Shown here piece after piece: positions 28,490 through 41,600 of a stretch of DNA of 64,000 nucleotides (position 1 is the stretch's first letter; the number at the start of each line of letters is the position of its first letter). The notes beneath the pieces were generated by a model. The model was given only the letters and a program-made list of their open reading frames with translations, made no database searches and was not told where the DNA came from. The stretch spans positions 35,735 through 99,734 of the forward strand of contig JACEEZ010022552.1 of the NCBI GenBank assembly GCA_016584305.1, given 5' to 3'. The position numbers and the translations under genes were made by a program. Source of the DNA: Chionoecetes opilio. Taxonomy: Eukaryota; Arthropoda; Malacostraca; Decapoda; Majidae.

Positions 28490-31239
28490 TTTCAGGGAGC
28501 AGTTACATAGGAAAATTTATCATTCGTACTCTGCAGTCTTGTAACCCACAGTCTGTGGACTCTTAAGGTAGTTGTTTGAGTTGTAAAAAATGTGAATTGC
28601 CAACAATATGTTCGCATCCTATATTTAATTAGCGTTTTAACACTCAAGCTTATGTTCACATAGTACTTTGTACCAACTGTACAATGTCTTACAAACATAT
28701 ATTATGACTTAACAGTGGCTAACTTGACATTGTAAGAGACAATTAATACATAATGCAAACATACCTGAGAAGTTGAGTGTTAAAATATTTTTTTCACACT
28801 AACTTTTGGGGGAGAAACAAAAAATCTTGAGAGTGGTGTCTGAAAGCAATGGGGTGAATCACAGCTATGTACACTTACCTGGCCATTCTTTCCTTAGAAG
28901 TCCCTTAAATTCTACACTTAAGATCTTCAACAGCTGTCATCGAGCTAAAGAAGGTGGTTTATTGCATCTTACACCAACTCAGGATTTTCAGTTGTATTGG
29001 TATAGGTGTCCAACACCAATGGTGTCGGGAGCAGCGGTGGTGAGGGAAGTGGTGTTGAAGGGTTGGGTCATAAGATAACAAATTTTATCTCTATGTTGAT
29101 GAGCATTCACTCTCTTATCATACAATGTTTTATACACAATCATATACAGACTTTTATAGAAAATCAAACACCTTTTCCCTCCTATCTTATTTTCTTTCAA
29201 TCTCAAATTCCTTATCGTAGTGTTGTCAATGATCCAAAATATTCTGACAATCTACAAGTCTTCAGGTCACCTTTCTGTGTGTCATTTTCCTCTTCTTGTC
29301 CCTGCTCCATTTCTCCTCCCCAACTTTTTCAAATATTTACCTTGCATCTTTCTCAGCCCTGCTCTAAATATTCCTCTTCCATCAAATATCCTTCCTCCTA
29401 CACCACCTCTGTTGGCTCACTCATTGGCTCTTTGAATGATTAATAAAATAACAAGGTCATTAAAACCAATGCACATCACTTACAACATGCACATGCAGGT
29501 ATATATTTATGTACACTGGTACACTTAGTTTTGCGGGAGCTCGATTCACGGACACAAGGTCTAGCGGTACCTCTAAATATTCCCCATTTTAAGTTTGGTA
29601 CACCCAAACACGAAGTTTCGTGTTCGAGTGATTTAATTTTTTGCCACCGCAATGCTAGCACCGAACGTTTGTCTACATGTTTACAATGCCAAGCGTTTAT
29701 TTGTAATCTGTGAGTGTGTGAGTGCTTCGTGTGTGTACTACTCTCGCGGTTTCTGCCCGAGTTTGGCGTGATTATGTCATCTGTTGCTGCTAGTGGGGTC
29801 AGTGGTGGGCCATTTAGGCCAGGTGGCAGCGGGAACAGTGATAAGGGGCGGAGATGCAACTGATGAGAAGTTGGAGTTGCAGGAGTGTTGGAGGCAGTGG
29901 TGGGACCCAGTAACCCTTCCCATCAAGCTCTTCACTCTGTGGTTGTTTTTGCTGAGTGTTATGTAGGATGGAGTGAGAGTGCGTGTGTTAAATGTGTGTA
30001 TGTATCTTTTATTTAATAATATTTCATGATGATTTTTTATTTGATGTTACAGTACAGTACTTTACCTTACAATGAATACAGTACAGTACAGTACCGTACT
30101 GTACTGTACTGTAAATGGAGGTGAGGGAGGGGAGCTGTGGGTCCCCCAATTACCTTATCTCCCATAAGATCAATGCATATAGTTTCGCAGATTTGAATTT
30201 CGTGCCGATTGCAAGGGTCTCGATTAGGCGCGAAACTCAGTGCAGCAGTGCAGTATGTATGTACAGAAAAGTGGTAGATATATTGACCACAGCACACTTA
30301 TGATAAATCAAAGACTACTGTATACTGGACTTGTTTCTGGCGCTCTACGCCAACCCGCCCATGTTCAGTGGAGGCCGATCGGCAAAGGGAACTTGCATTC
30401 CATGAAAATAAGCTAAATATACCAGTTTTCAGTGAGTTAGTTATATAAAAAGCATATTAATGTGACCATGAAATATCCAGGATTCCGTAGCTATAGGTTT
30501 TGTGTTGTTTTGATGTTAAAATAGTGAAATATACATAAATATATAAGGTGACTTTGCTTTGTGATGTGTATGCCTTAACTACAATAATAGATATCATTGG
30601 TATTAAAGATTTTCAGATGTTCAAAAACATTATATAATTTTTCTTTATGTTATCAAGTACGAGTGGTGCTATTTTCATGAAGTCATAGTGATATTTGTTC
30701 TATAATGTCATGTTTAAGTATTATGAACGAGTTAAGAAATCATGTTCTGACAACACTCCCCGAAGCTTCCCATTATGTATATTTACATGGGTGAGGTATG
30801 TGTCTTCTCTCTGACATAAACAGCATCCTCCATGACAGTAAACAATAATTAGTGAAGTTTCAGGGTTTTTTCACATTTGTTGCAGCCTTTTTGGTGTACT
30901 TCTAATATCAAGAAAACTAGGCACCTGGCAACTCTCTTGTGTAGCCTGTCAGGGCCAGCCATTGTTGACGTGAGGCTGCGGTGTGTGTTCAAACATTACT
31001 CTGAAGTGTTGCAGCGTGTGACAGTTGTGTCTACTGCAACATTGGTTTTTTCTACTAATGAGTGTATCGTAAATATGCTCAACATGACAAGTGAGATACA
31101 GCACGTTCAATAAAGTCACAAACAGAAGGAGAGTTGGTTGTCTTGTGATGTTCTCACTGGTAGAACATCTGCCGCCTTGGATTCAATGTTCTCTCGGTAA
31201 AATTCTAGAGTCCTTTCCAACCCTTATTAGTGGGGGGGT
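28490..31239. other. Intergenic, no gene recognised
   Basis: Mostly AT-rich. Features seen: a palindromic GTAC tract (ACAGTACAGTACAGTACCG then its complement) at 30078-30112, and GAGTTTCGCGC-type words (29758, 30220-30238) reminiscent of family-A MITE ends but without a matching pair. Open frames up to 145 codons here (29006-29443) show no motif. Confidence 0.4.
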
Positions 31240-31660
31240 TTTCCTCCAGACCTTCACAGGTTCACCTTCAGATACCTCTGAAACGTAATTATAAAGTGGG
31301 GGAGAGATGCCCCCTCCCCCCCTGGACCCCCAAAATAATATTACTAATCTAACCTCACTATAACCTATACCTCCTAACCTTACCAATAACCTCCTAGCGA
31401 GACCTAAGGGCAGGAAAGAACTATAATTTTACCAGGTTAGGTTAGGTTATATTGAGGTTAGGTTAGTCATTATTTTTGGGGGTCTCGCTAGGAGGTTATT
31501 AGTGAGGTTAGATTAGTAATATTTACCATATTAAATTTTTGAGGGGTACAGGAGGGGAGGGGGGTGAAAGGGGCATTCCTCCCCTACTTTATAATTAAGT
31601 TTTAAAGGTATCTGAAGGGATCTGGGAAGGTCTGGAGACCTTCCCAGTACTAAAGTACTA
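31240..31660. mobile_element. Foldback element with AACCT-rich centre
   Basis: The left arm (ACCTTCACAGGTTCACC... GATACCTCTGAAACG...TATAAAGTGGGGGAG) is mirrored at 31565-31655 (CCCCTACTTTATAATTAAG...GGTATCTGAAGG...AAGGTCTGGAG). The inner CCTCCTAGCGAGACC and GGTCTCGCTAGGAGG pair at 31390-31404/31480-31495. The centre is AGGTTAGGTTAGG. Non-coding. Confidence 0.75.
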
Positions 31661-33219
31661 AAAACACACTAATAAGAGCGGGAAAGGACTATAATTGTTC
31701 TGTGCAATATAGTGTGTGGAGAGTGTGCAATGATGGAGCTTACACGTACCTATGAAATCTGTAAAGTGAAGTGACTACTCATGTGCCGGCATCTCCCTTC
31801 ACCATTTTTCTTCCCCGCCGTCGCCTCAGAAAAAAGTAATTTGTTCTCCAAGACAGCTAGGTGTATAATGTGCAAACCAGTATGTGTGGAGCATGTACAG
31901 TGATGTTGGAAGCTTACATGTTGGAACATGTTGATGGTTATTTATTTAGTTAACGCTAATTTATACATGGTGCTAATTCATTTATCAGAAAACGAAATAT
32001 ATAAGTAAATAAATAACATCATCAATCGGGAAAATTACCCGATCGATGATTTTATTTATTTATTTAACGCTAATTTATGCATGGTTCTAATTCATTTATC
32101 AGAAAACGAAATATATCAATGGAAAGCTAATACAATTGCGCTTCTATTGATACCCTTCATGATAAAAGTTGACTAGCCAAGTTTTAAATGGCAAACAGTT
32201 GAAGTGAATGTTTATGAATATGAAGTGAACAGTTTAAGTTCATGCATATTTCTTCAGTCTCGTAATGGCATTTCTTTAGCGTGTTTTACTGTTTTTTATT
32301 TGATAATATTATAGAACAAACATTTACGAAGATTACAGTATATCATATATACTGATAAACCAGTCTATATGATAGTCCATAGACCACTATATCTCTTTGT
32401 CGGGCGCTATGCAGCCTGGCAATTTCAAAACATTTTGTACAGTCCAGAGATATAGTGGTCTATGCATGTGGGTATTGAATACAGCTGTTTCCTAGAACAG
32501 CTGATGGAAACAGCTGATACACAGATTATAAACACCGACGGGAACGCCACTTAACCCAAGCGGACAGTCAGACAATTACAATATGCGTCAATCCAGTGAG
32601 CCTCTGGTGGTTTAGCAAGCCTTGATGGCCTGTTCAGTGTATAAGGGTCATTAAGCTGAGTGTGGGCAGTGTAACGGACCCATGGTTTCATAGCCGTGTG
32701 GGGTTGGTGGCGCCACGGGCTGGGTTTTTTCACATATACAAATGGCGAAGGGCACCGGTAAGTGTAGTCCAGTCATACTACCGTGATTTACTATAATATA
32801 CAGTATGTAGCGGTACTATCAGGGGACTAGGGTGTTTTTCAAGTGAAAACAAGAGGCGGACCTATAGTAAATATTCATATCTTCATATTGTGGTGTTATG
32901 TGTTTTTGCGACAGGTTACCGTATACCGTACCGTAGCCTTTCCACATTTAAGCTGTGGCCTACCAGTAGCCTACCGTATTTTTGGGGCCGACTTATATGG
33001 CAAGTATAGGCCTAACCCGTAATCTTGAGCTAATAGTCTTGAGGTTGACTTGTACGCTGCAATTTACGGTAGGTGTACACGAGCAGGTGACGCGGTCCAA
33101 TCGCTAGAACTTGTAATCATTATTTTTTACCGACTGTTAGTGTCTGACTTCTTACAAGAAAGGAAATTTCGGGGGGGGGGGGGGGGCATGGCCCCCTTGG
33201 TCCACCCCTGCCCAAGGCA
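31661..33219. other. Intergenic, no gene recognised
   Basis: Contains a direct repeat of about 50 bases (31952-32001 and 32068-32117) flanking a palindromic spacer centred on CGGGAAAATTACCCG, and an inverted pair AGACCACTATATCTCT (32389) / AGAGATATAGTGGTCT (32446). No coding evidence. Confidence 0.4.
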
Positions 33220-33500
33220 TCTCATATATTCATACATATTAATTTTAGTTATCTCACTCTCTGACATCCATTTTATATGAGCCCACCACCTCAGCGTGAT
33301 GCACTTCACCGCTTCAAACACTCAACATTTCATCCCCTCACCTTGACTGACATTCCAAACCTGTCACACACACTTTCATTACTTTCACCATCCATTCTTC
33401 TCACACCTTATGCGCTTTTCAAATAACTCATCTCAGCTCCTTGGATTCTTGACCTTTGTCTTTCATTCCACACCAAGTCTTACCAGCATATGTGATTGTG
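33220..33500 (-). pseudogene. LINE C-terminal fragment
   Basis: On the minus strand, codons broken by frameshifts give YAGKTWCGMKDKGQES, MDGESNESV, RFGMSV and ITLRWWAHIKWMSESEI, the layout of the region after the RT domain of a LINE family (YG.E.W...; RWDG.SNESV; LRWFGH.ERM). 5'-truncated and dead. Confidence 0.65.
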
Positions 33501-33949
33501 CATTTATTGGATCTCAATTATGGCAGAATATAAATGTATTCTTGTCTAGGTATTTCATATTAGAAATAAGGAAAATAAATAGGATATTAATTAAAATACA
33601 AAAAATTTATTATCCTGAAAAATACACACTATACACTAACTTTGGAAGGTTCAAGGGGATCATCTAAGCTTATTTACCTTAAAATATTAGTTTCTTACTT
33701 TTTGCCATATTCTCTTAGAACATCGCCAGGGGCAACTCGTCCGCACCAATTTAAATGTCCAGTGCCGTTATTTAAAGGTCTGCGGGCCAGAATTAAAGGT
33801 CCCGTGTGAGCCCCCCCATATTAGTAATGATAATCTGGGTCCTCTAAAAGCTAGAAACATCGGGGTTTTTGCATTGAAAATGTATGTCTGGCAAGGAAAC
33901 CAGTGTGTATCTTTGAACAGTTACTGAGCGGATCAGTTACCTCTCCGCC

Positions 33950-34382
33950 CACAGCTGGGCACTAAATACATTGAATGTATTTAAATACTAAATACTAAAT
34001 ACATCAATTGTATTTAAATACATTTGCAAATACATTTAAAATACACACAAATTTTAACATGTCTGAAGAAAATTGATTTCCTTCGATTTTGGGTTTCCTT
34101 AGAAATTTCCTTCTCAGGCCTAAATTTCCTTAACATAAGGAAATTTCCTTGAGAGCGGAAACACTGGTTCACTGTAACATCAGTTTCCAGATTGTTGGGC
34201 GGGCTTATGGCCAAATTAACTGATAAAAAAGTATTTACATTTTAATATTATGAGTATTTAAATACAATGTATTTAAATACCCATAAAAGTATTTAAATAC
34301 ATGACAACCAATGTATTTATAAATACATTTCTAAATACACAAATGTATTTAAATACAAATGTATTTAAATACTGCCCAGCTG
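33950..34382. mobile_element. hAT-type MITE rich in GTATTTAAATAC
   Basis: Ends CA-CAGCTGGGCA...AATAC and GTATTTAAATACTGCCCAGCTG. An exact 8-bp target duplication TCTCCGCC flanks it (33942-33949, 34383-34390). The subterminal regions are arrays of AAATACATTTAAATAC, plausible transposase-binding repeats. About 433 bp, non-coding. Confidence 0.85.
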
Positions 34383-34390
34383 TCTCCGCC

Positions 34391-35065
34391 ATGACGTAGG
34401 CATACCGTAGGCTTTTTTGTCTGCAGTTCAGAGGTTCACAATGCCGAAAAGTAAGAAGGCACGCAGAAGACAGCAATGTGCAGAGCAGCAATACAGACAC
34501 AGCTACATAAAAGAATGGAAGCAACATAATGCAAATCAGGGTCGGTGATCACCGCACCCGCCCGCCGTAGCGTGCACTTCAAGCACCTCACAAGCCACAC
34601 AAGACTGCACCAGTCCAAGCACTTCTTGGCACCCCAAGCCACGTCCAGCACTACCTCTCCCATCTTCATCTCCATCTCCAGAAAGGTGCCATCCTTGAAT
34701 GTATTTATGTATTTATGAACAGTACACAGCTGCACCATCTGTTTGTTCATCAATATAATCTGTGGAAAGTGTAAGAAGAGGGTGGAGGTTTGCAACATCT
34801 GCCTACACCGCCTCTGCCCAAGAGAAAAGAGATAGAAAGACACCAGACACCAAAGAACAAACTGAAGAAGAGAAGAGCAGAGGATAGCGACGAAGAAATC
34901 AGGACTGGAAGGAAGAGGAAGGGCGAGGAGGAAAGTTCTTGGTACCAGGCCGGGGCGTACAAGATGGTCGTATAGATTCCTCCCTCACCCCCATGCACTA
35001 TTTACTGAAAATGTCGTTGTTTAAGTATGTTACATTGTTAATTATGTTCTATGATTAAATTTATA
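34391..35065. other. No gene recognised
   Basis: Includes a 61-codon basic frame (34790-34975) rich in K/R/E with PLPKRKE and KKRRAEDSDEE, which resembles a nuclear-protein fragment but has no splice support that I can defend. Left unassigned. Confidence 0.35.
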
Positions 35066-36150
35066 CAATAAACCCTTCATGCTCGCGGGGGTTAGGGAAC
35101 ACACACACCCGCGAGTATCGTAAATCCGCGAGCATGACATTAGTTACCCCTCCCGCCCCGAAAATAGGCTTACGGTATAAAGAAAATGGATTTTGTTGCT
35201 TGAATGATAATGATACAGTTGGGCTGTTTCCTTAAAACCCGAGCCCCTGTCCACCCAGCAGTGAATAGGTACCGGTTGTTAGCCGGGGGTTTGTAACCCG
35301 CCTCCCGGGGTGCTGGCTTCCCCTAACACTATAAGCACTAGCAGACAGCTCTCTAGGGGTAGTCTGAGAGAGAGCTGTCTGATTACAGTGGAGATCCATC
35401 TCAGCTGCGTCGATAACTGACGAAATCTTTTCAAACATCAAACATCACATCAGGGAGTGCCGATAAAAAAGGCCAGACTACCTACAACTGAACTGAACAC
35501 TGTCATCATCAGCAACAACCCATAACAGCTGACTGAGGCCGCTACACACGTGTAGCCGCTGCCAGGGTTACATCACACCCCTATTCCTCCCCACCACCAC
35601 CACCATGGCTAGGCCTATGGCTGAGCCCAGAAGGAGGAGGAAGTGGACGCTGAACCCCCGTGGATCGCTGTGGGCCAACGGTGAGGGTGTGTTAGGGTGT
35701 GTTGTGTTGGGGTGGCTGGCACAAAGCTATGCCTCGCACCACGGCCAGATTGTGCACCACACCAGCTTGCTCCAGTGCTCCTCCCTGTGTTTTAGGGTGA
35801 TTGGGTTGCCACTGCTTAAATGTTCACTATTGTGTCTGGTCTGGTGGTGGCTTGAGGAAGTTGAGGTGTGCACGCAGCGCTCAGCCCACCAGTGTGTGGC
35901 TACCGTGGTCCGTAGATAACACTAGTCGCCAGTCACTCGCCACTGCACTAATGTCGCCAGGCGCCATATATTGCGAATTTTAGCATCACTACAGACTTTT
36001 ATGTGCCACTGAAGAGGCATGCACAGTAGTTTTTATGAAAAATACTTTTCGTATTTTAAAATTATATTTAATTACCTGTATTTATTATTATTTATCCCAA
36101 GGGTTGAAAACCCGCGAGTAATCAAATCCGCGAGCATGAAGGGTTTATTG
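35066..36150 (+). mobile_element. Tigger-type MITE family D
   Basis: Ends CAATAAACCCTTCATGCTCG and CGAGCATGAAGGGTTTATTG with TA on both sides (35064-35065, 36151-36152). Subterminal CCGCGAG motifs occur in both arms. It contains a SINE core copy (35236-35330) and the word CCGTAGATAACACT (35911). Non-coding; the 104-codon frame at 35605 has no recognisable domain. Confidence 0.88.
35236..35330 (+). repeat. SINE core repeat, copy 3
   Basis: GAGCCCCTGTCCACCCAGCA ... CCCGCCTCCCGGGGTG, matching the copies at 10903 and 17508. Nested in the family-D MITE. Confidence 0.65.
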
Positions 36151-36152
36151 TA

Positions 36153-36859
36153 CATAGTTTCATAATGATATGTTTTTTTTATAACTTTTTAGCGTATGAG
36201 TAAAGGTAAGCAAAAATTTAAACGCGTTTCTCTCAAAACCAAAAATCTTTAACTTTAAACGAGATCTTCTCAAAAAGTTACCCACCAATATACGATCTGT
36301 TTTCTTTGTTCAATAGAGGAATAAATGGAAAATAATTGCATGCCAGATTATTGCTCTGACTGAAAATCCTAATATTTAATTAAAGACTCAATAAGGAAAA
36401 AGTGTTGACAAAACATAGTGTTAAAAGAAAAATTCCCTAACAATTAATTTCTATCCTCTCTAAAATTCCTGGCCTGGGAATGTAGCGTAATGTCTTGTCT
36501 ACCTACCATGTCAAGCAAAATATCGTAAGTCCATTTTTTGTAGAGAAGATCTTATTTAAATATACGGTGAAAAACCTACAAAATGTCTTTTACCTTGGAA
36601 ACCATAGAATTTAGAGCTACAAAACTATTGAACAAAATAATGTAAATTGTAATATCTATTATGTGTAAAACTTTCAGCTTGATTGGGTAAGAAATAATGG
36701 AGATATGAATTTCCATTAGATGCTCCCCTTAAGGAACTTGTGGTATTGAATTATCTGCTGGTACTTTAGAACAAAACTTCAAGTAAACATTGGAAGTAGA
36801 AAAAAAAACTTATTATAGAAAAAAAAAGTAGTTGAAGCATGTTTGAGATGAGTATTGCT
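36153..36859. other. No gene recognised
   Basis: AT-rich sequence without repeats or frames that I can assign. Confidence 0.4.
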
Positions 36860-37475
36860 GTATGGCTCTGACACGGGCTTTGAAAAAGAAGTTGGAGGAT
36901 GTTGCTGGTTGGTTGTGATCGGAGAATGTTGAGGTATAGGGCTGGGATCACATGGAGAGATGAGGTGTCCAGTGAAGAAGTGGCAAGATGTGGATTGAAG
37001 GGGCTGAGTACAGTGCTGAGAGTAAGGAGATTGAGGTGATTTTGTGACGTGAAGCGGAGAGGAGGTGGTGGAAGCTGTTGTGGAAGTGGAAGGGGTCAGT
37101 ATTGCATACAATACTGACTAAGTGCCAGGTTGCATCCACCGGGCAGGCCAAGTAAGACATGGAGGCAGTGTGTGTTGAAGAGGATCTGGCAGCATTGGGC
37201 ATGGAGGAGGTTAACCCTTTGAGGCCCAGAACGTAATTTTCATTGTAATTTGGGTATACCATCAGACAATTTTCATGAATATAACCAATATTTAATAGAT
37301 ATGACCAGTTTAGTATCCTTGTCCACTAGCTTTTTTTGTATATTAAGTTACTTTTTCGTAATTTTATGGCTAACAACAGACAATTTCATATAGCAAAGGA
37401 AAGATCTGGGCGTGAAGAGGTTAAGGCAATGGATAGAGATAGTTTTAACCGTATCATCGACCGTCTAACCTCATA
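36860..37475 (+). pseudogene. LINE C-terminal fragment interrupted by a piggyBac-like MITE
   Basis: Frameshifted codons give RLRWFCDVKRR, then PGRPSKTWRQCV and EEDLAALGMEEV (to 37210), the typical end of a LINE ORF2. A 206-bp TTAA-flanked MITE follows (37215-37420), after which the same protein resumes as KAMDRDSFNRIIDRLTS and stops at about 37476. Removing the MITE with one TTAA restores GAG-GTT-AAG-GCA-ATG. Confidence 0.78.
37215..37420 (+). mobile_element. piggyBac-like MITE, copy 2
   Basis: 206 bp from CCCTTTGAGGCCCAGAACG to GATCTGGGCGTGAAGAGG, with imperfect inverted ends sharing CCCAGA, and the tetranucleotide TTAA duplicated on both sides (37211-37214, 37421-37424), the diagnostic piggyBac target. 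It matches 6512-6713. Confidence 0.88.
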
Positions 37476-37632
37476 AAACATTATGGGAAAATCTGACGTT
37501 AAAACAAAAAGATGATGATGTGACAAATAAATAAATATGTAAGTTCATGTCATTTCTATGACAAAAGTGACCACTCAATAGTAGAAAGGGACAACTTGAA
37601 AACAAGCCAAGTTGTGACTTTGTTTTTAATAT

Positions 37633-38608
37633 TTAGATCAATCTAGGCAGATTATGACCTATTGCATCCCTTTTTTCCACTGCAGCATGACAAGGTGGTC
37701 GTGTCAATTTGTTCTCAGCTTGTGGCTCTATGATTAGGTTCTGTAGCTCTATATCTAGGTTCAGGTTTTCCTTCATGAGGATTACATTATGTAGAACACA
37801 AGCACCAGAAACAACTAAGGGAATCTCTTCTACATTATGCATGTCTAATTTCTGTAAGCGCCTGAATTTACACTTCAAAAGGCCAAATGCCCTCTCAATA
37901 GCCATTATTGAAGAAAAATGAACAAAATTGAAATTTCTCTGCCAAGGAAGCAAGTCTCCATCATCACTGTAAGGAACTAACATGTACAGATCTGGAGAAT
38001 AAGCTGAATCCCCCAGCAAGTGATATTCTCGAGGAAGATTACCATTTTCCAATAAGGTGTGTAGTGGACTATTCCTAAACACCCTGGCATCATGAACAGA
38101 ACCAGGCCAACCTATGCAAACATCCATAAATCTAAGGTTGCTGTCACAGACAGCTTGTAACTGGATACTTGGGAAACCTTTCCTATTTATGTAAGATGCT
38201 CTGTAATCTGAAGGGGCTGGAATAGGTATATGAGTCCCATCAATTGCTCCTATAACACCAGGCATATTTGTTTTCTTAAGGAACTCAGTAGCTAGTTGTG
38301 GGAACTGGTTTTCGGTTGGCCATACAATGACTGTATTCCTAATAACGTTCAATGCACCACAGACTTCCAGTAGAACATTGTGAAGTGATGACTTACTGAG
38401 GTCAAACCGATCACCAACTCCACGGAACGATTCCAAATTTCCCAGCAAGCATAGTGTAGCTAACACTTTCTTGTGCACTGACAGGATGCTGGTGGTCAGG
38501 TGTGGGGCAAGAAGACGGCACAGCTCCTGTTGAGTTGAATTATATTAGTGCTAGAATATATACCAATAAAAATGCTAATAATAATAAAATAATCAGTCAT
38601 TTTTTCTA

Positions 38609-38679
<71 letters not shown>

Positions 38680-41600
38680 CCCAAACTGTTCCTTTTGGGC
38701 CAAAAACCCATTGTGTAAACTTTCATTAAGATATATGAATATTTAGAGTTGGCTCAATGGATCGGAAGTTGCTCACCTATCAAGTTCTTGCATGCATCTG
38801 CAAAAACAATTCTTACAAATTATTTGAATTTTTTTATTTGTATTATGTTATATTGGTTATTTGTATTATGTTATATTGGTTATTTGTATTATGTCATTAA
38901 TTGCATTCTCTTCCTTTCAGATATTAAAACAATGGCTATGGCAAAGACAAAGTGTAGCTAGTGATTCTGTTTCTAGGACACGAGAAAAAGTGTACCTTAT
39001 CGAAGACAATGTGTACAATATTAATGGTACAAAACTACCCTCAAACAAACAAGTATTGGGTTTTTTCCTACATTTGCATCGGCAGCAGTGTGAAACAGTT
39101 CACAACTCAGCTACTAGGACTGTTGAGAAAGTAGCACACTTTTGGATTAAAGCAAAAATTCCAATGAGGGACCAACAGCATTGCATCAAAAAGGTGGAAG
39201 CCATGTTTACAAAATGGAAGGGGCTGAAAAAGCATTCAAGCCGTCAAACAGCGACCCAGATGAGAAAAGAGAATGAATTCAAGGACTGCTTTCAGGATTT
39301 GTTTGACATTGCACATGCTGAAGCTCTTTCAATGATCAAAATTGATGCAGATAGACAATTTTTGATTGGTCAACGGGAAAAAGGACGGAGAGAATCAATG
39401 ACGTCACTGGACAAGAATTGGCAGAGGAAGGAGATGCACAAGGAGGAGAGAGAGGAAAAGGAAAGGAAGCGAAAAACGAAAAAAATGAAATGGGCATTCT
39501 TGAGCGTGAAGAATGGTAACTTGGGAAAGTACATCCAGTTCCAGTGCTGGGAAAAATGAAGAAGAGAAACCAGTTGCTGGACAAAATCAAGAGGAAACCC
39601 CTCCAAAGAAGTGTGGACGAAAGCAAGTGATTACTCCAAGCCTTGCAGCAGCTTTACAGCAACAACAACTGTTACAGGGAGTGTCACTTGCAAACTTTAC
39701 AACAAAGCACTCCAGAAAGCTACTGCAGAAGTTGAAGTTACCAGATGGATATTTGGAATTGCCAACAACTCATTTGGAAAATTCAGACTTCCAAACAGCA
39801 AAGGCTTTAGCATCAACTCTGGCTGTAACGAATGACCATGATGGAGTTGCACTGGTACAACAGTTTTCTGGTCTTCTGACTAAGGATGAAGAGCAGCTGC
39901 AGTATATTCTTCAAATTGTTGCTGAAATGTTTTCCTCAAGCTCTTAACCCTTAACCTTACCTTAATTGACCAACAGACCTTAATTGGGCAACAATAAGTG
40001 GCTGGTCACCATGATACCCCTACGAATGAGTAGATAATACCCACTTTTAAGTGGGGGGGACCCAAACTAGTTTAAATTAATAGCTCATCTACCTTTCTCC
40101 CCTTTGGCCATCAGTGTGGAAAAACAAATCCATTGAGCCACCTCTAATTATAATTATCAATATCTTTCCATGAATACTTTCCATGGCGTGTTATAGAATT
40201 ATTACAGTTTGTCTTTGCCATAGCCAATGTTCTAATAATATCTGAAAGGAAGAGAACACAATTAGTTACATAATAAAAAAAACAATATAACATAATACAA
40301 ATAGGAAAATGCAAATCATTTGTAAGAATAGTTTTTTCAGATGCGTGCAAGAACTTGCTAGGTGAGCAACTTCCGATGCATTGAGCCAACTCTAAATATT
40401 CATATATCTTAATGAAAGTTTACATGGGTTTTTGGGCCAAAAAGAATAGTTTGGGGGGTGAGACAAATACTTCTCAAAAATTTGTGTTGTTGTGTATATG
40501 TAAGGACCATTATTATTATTTACATACAGTACATCAATTAAGTCTACTGTATTTGTTCACTTGGGAATTGACGATGTGGTTGTGTTTCAAATACAGGGAG
40601 GTCCCGAAGATACGAGCAGTTAGGTTCCACCTGCCATACTCGTAAAGTGAAATCTCGTATAGCGAAATACATAACAAATGGTCAAATATAGGTTTGGTTC
40701 CAGGACCCCATCAAAGACATGTTTTTCAAGCTAAAATAAACTGCAGCGGTCCCAAGGTTGGGGCCGCACACCTGGCTAATTACTCCTAAAGGTCAGGCTG
40801 CACACCTGGCTAATTACCCTGCAGGTCACTCCTTGCTTGGGGTGACCTGACTGGGGTCAACCAAAATCCCCCTTTGTCCAGCCCGGGAGTCCTGTACGTA
40901 TTCAGTCAGTTACCTACCAACCACTACAGTGAGAGGAACACCACTCCTCCTCTCCCTGTGTTCCTCTCAGTGTGGTGGTAAGTAGGTAACTGCCAGAAGC
41001 TGGTCTAGGAAGCCAGGGCGGGAACCCAGCAACGGAGGTGCGGGAGGAATTTGGGTCAGGAGCGAGTCAGTTCCAGGCCAGGTGTTGGCTTGACCTTTAG
41101 GGTTAATTAGCCAGGTGTGTGGCCCCAAGCCTGGGGCCACCACATCATCATACAGCCCAGATGCATACGTGGTAGGGCGTGCATTTTGAACTTAGTATTT
41201 TACTCACCCCAGTTTGAATGTCGTAGCATTGGATTTTCGATCTCGTATATTGAAATTAGACCCTAATTTACTCAGCTCTTATCATTGATTTCTCGTATAC
41301 CGAATCGAATGCTCGTATAACGGAACTTTCTTGTAGTATCATATGCACCACTTTTCATTAAATTTGTGAAGAGTAATTATTTTTTACCTTTTATGTATAA
41401 TTATGAATTTTTGTCTTCATGATATGCATCACGTTTCTTTATTTTATTATACCTTCCATTCATGCAATCGTTGAGCTATGATACTGCAGTTGGGTTTAAG
41501 AACATGCTTAGATTAATATCCAGTTTCGAAAATGGATAATATATGGTGAGTATGTGCTTAAACTTTTAACTATGTTCATAGCCTAATAATGCTTGGTCTG

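Noticed and set aside
34790..34975. Possible exon encoding a K/R/E-rich nuclear protein
   Set aside because: No supporting splice partner, homologous motif or phase agreement could be found.
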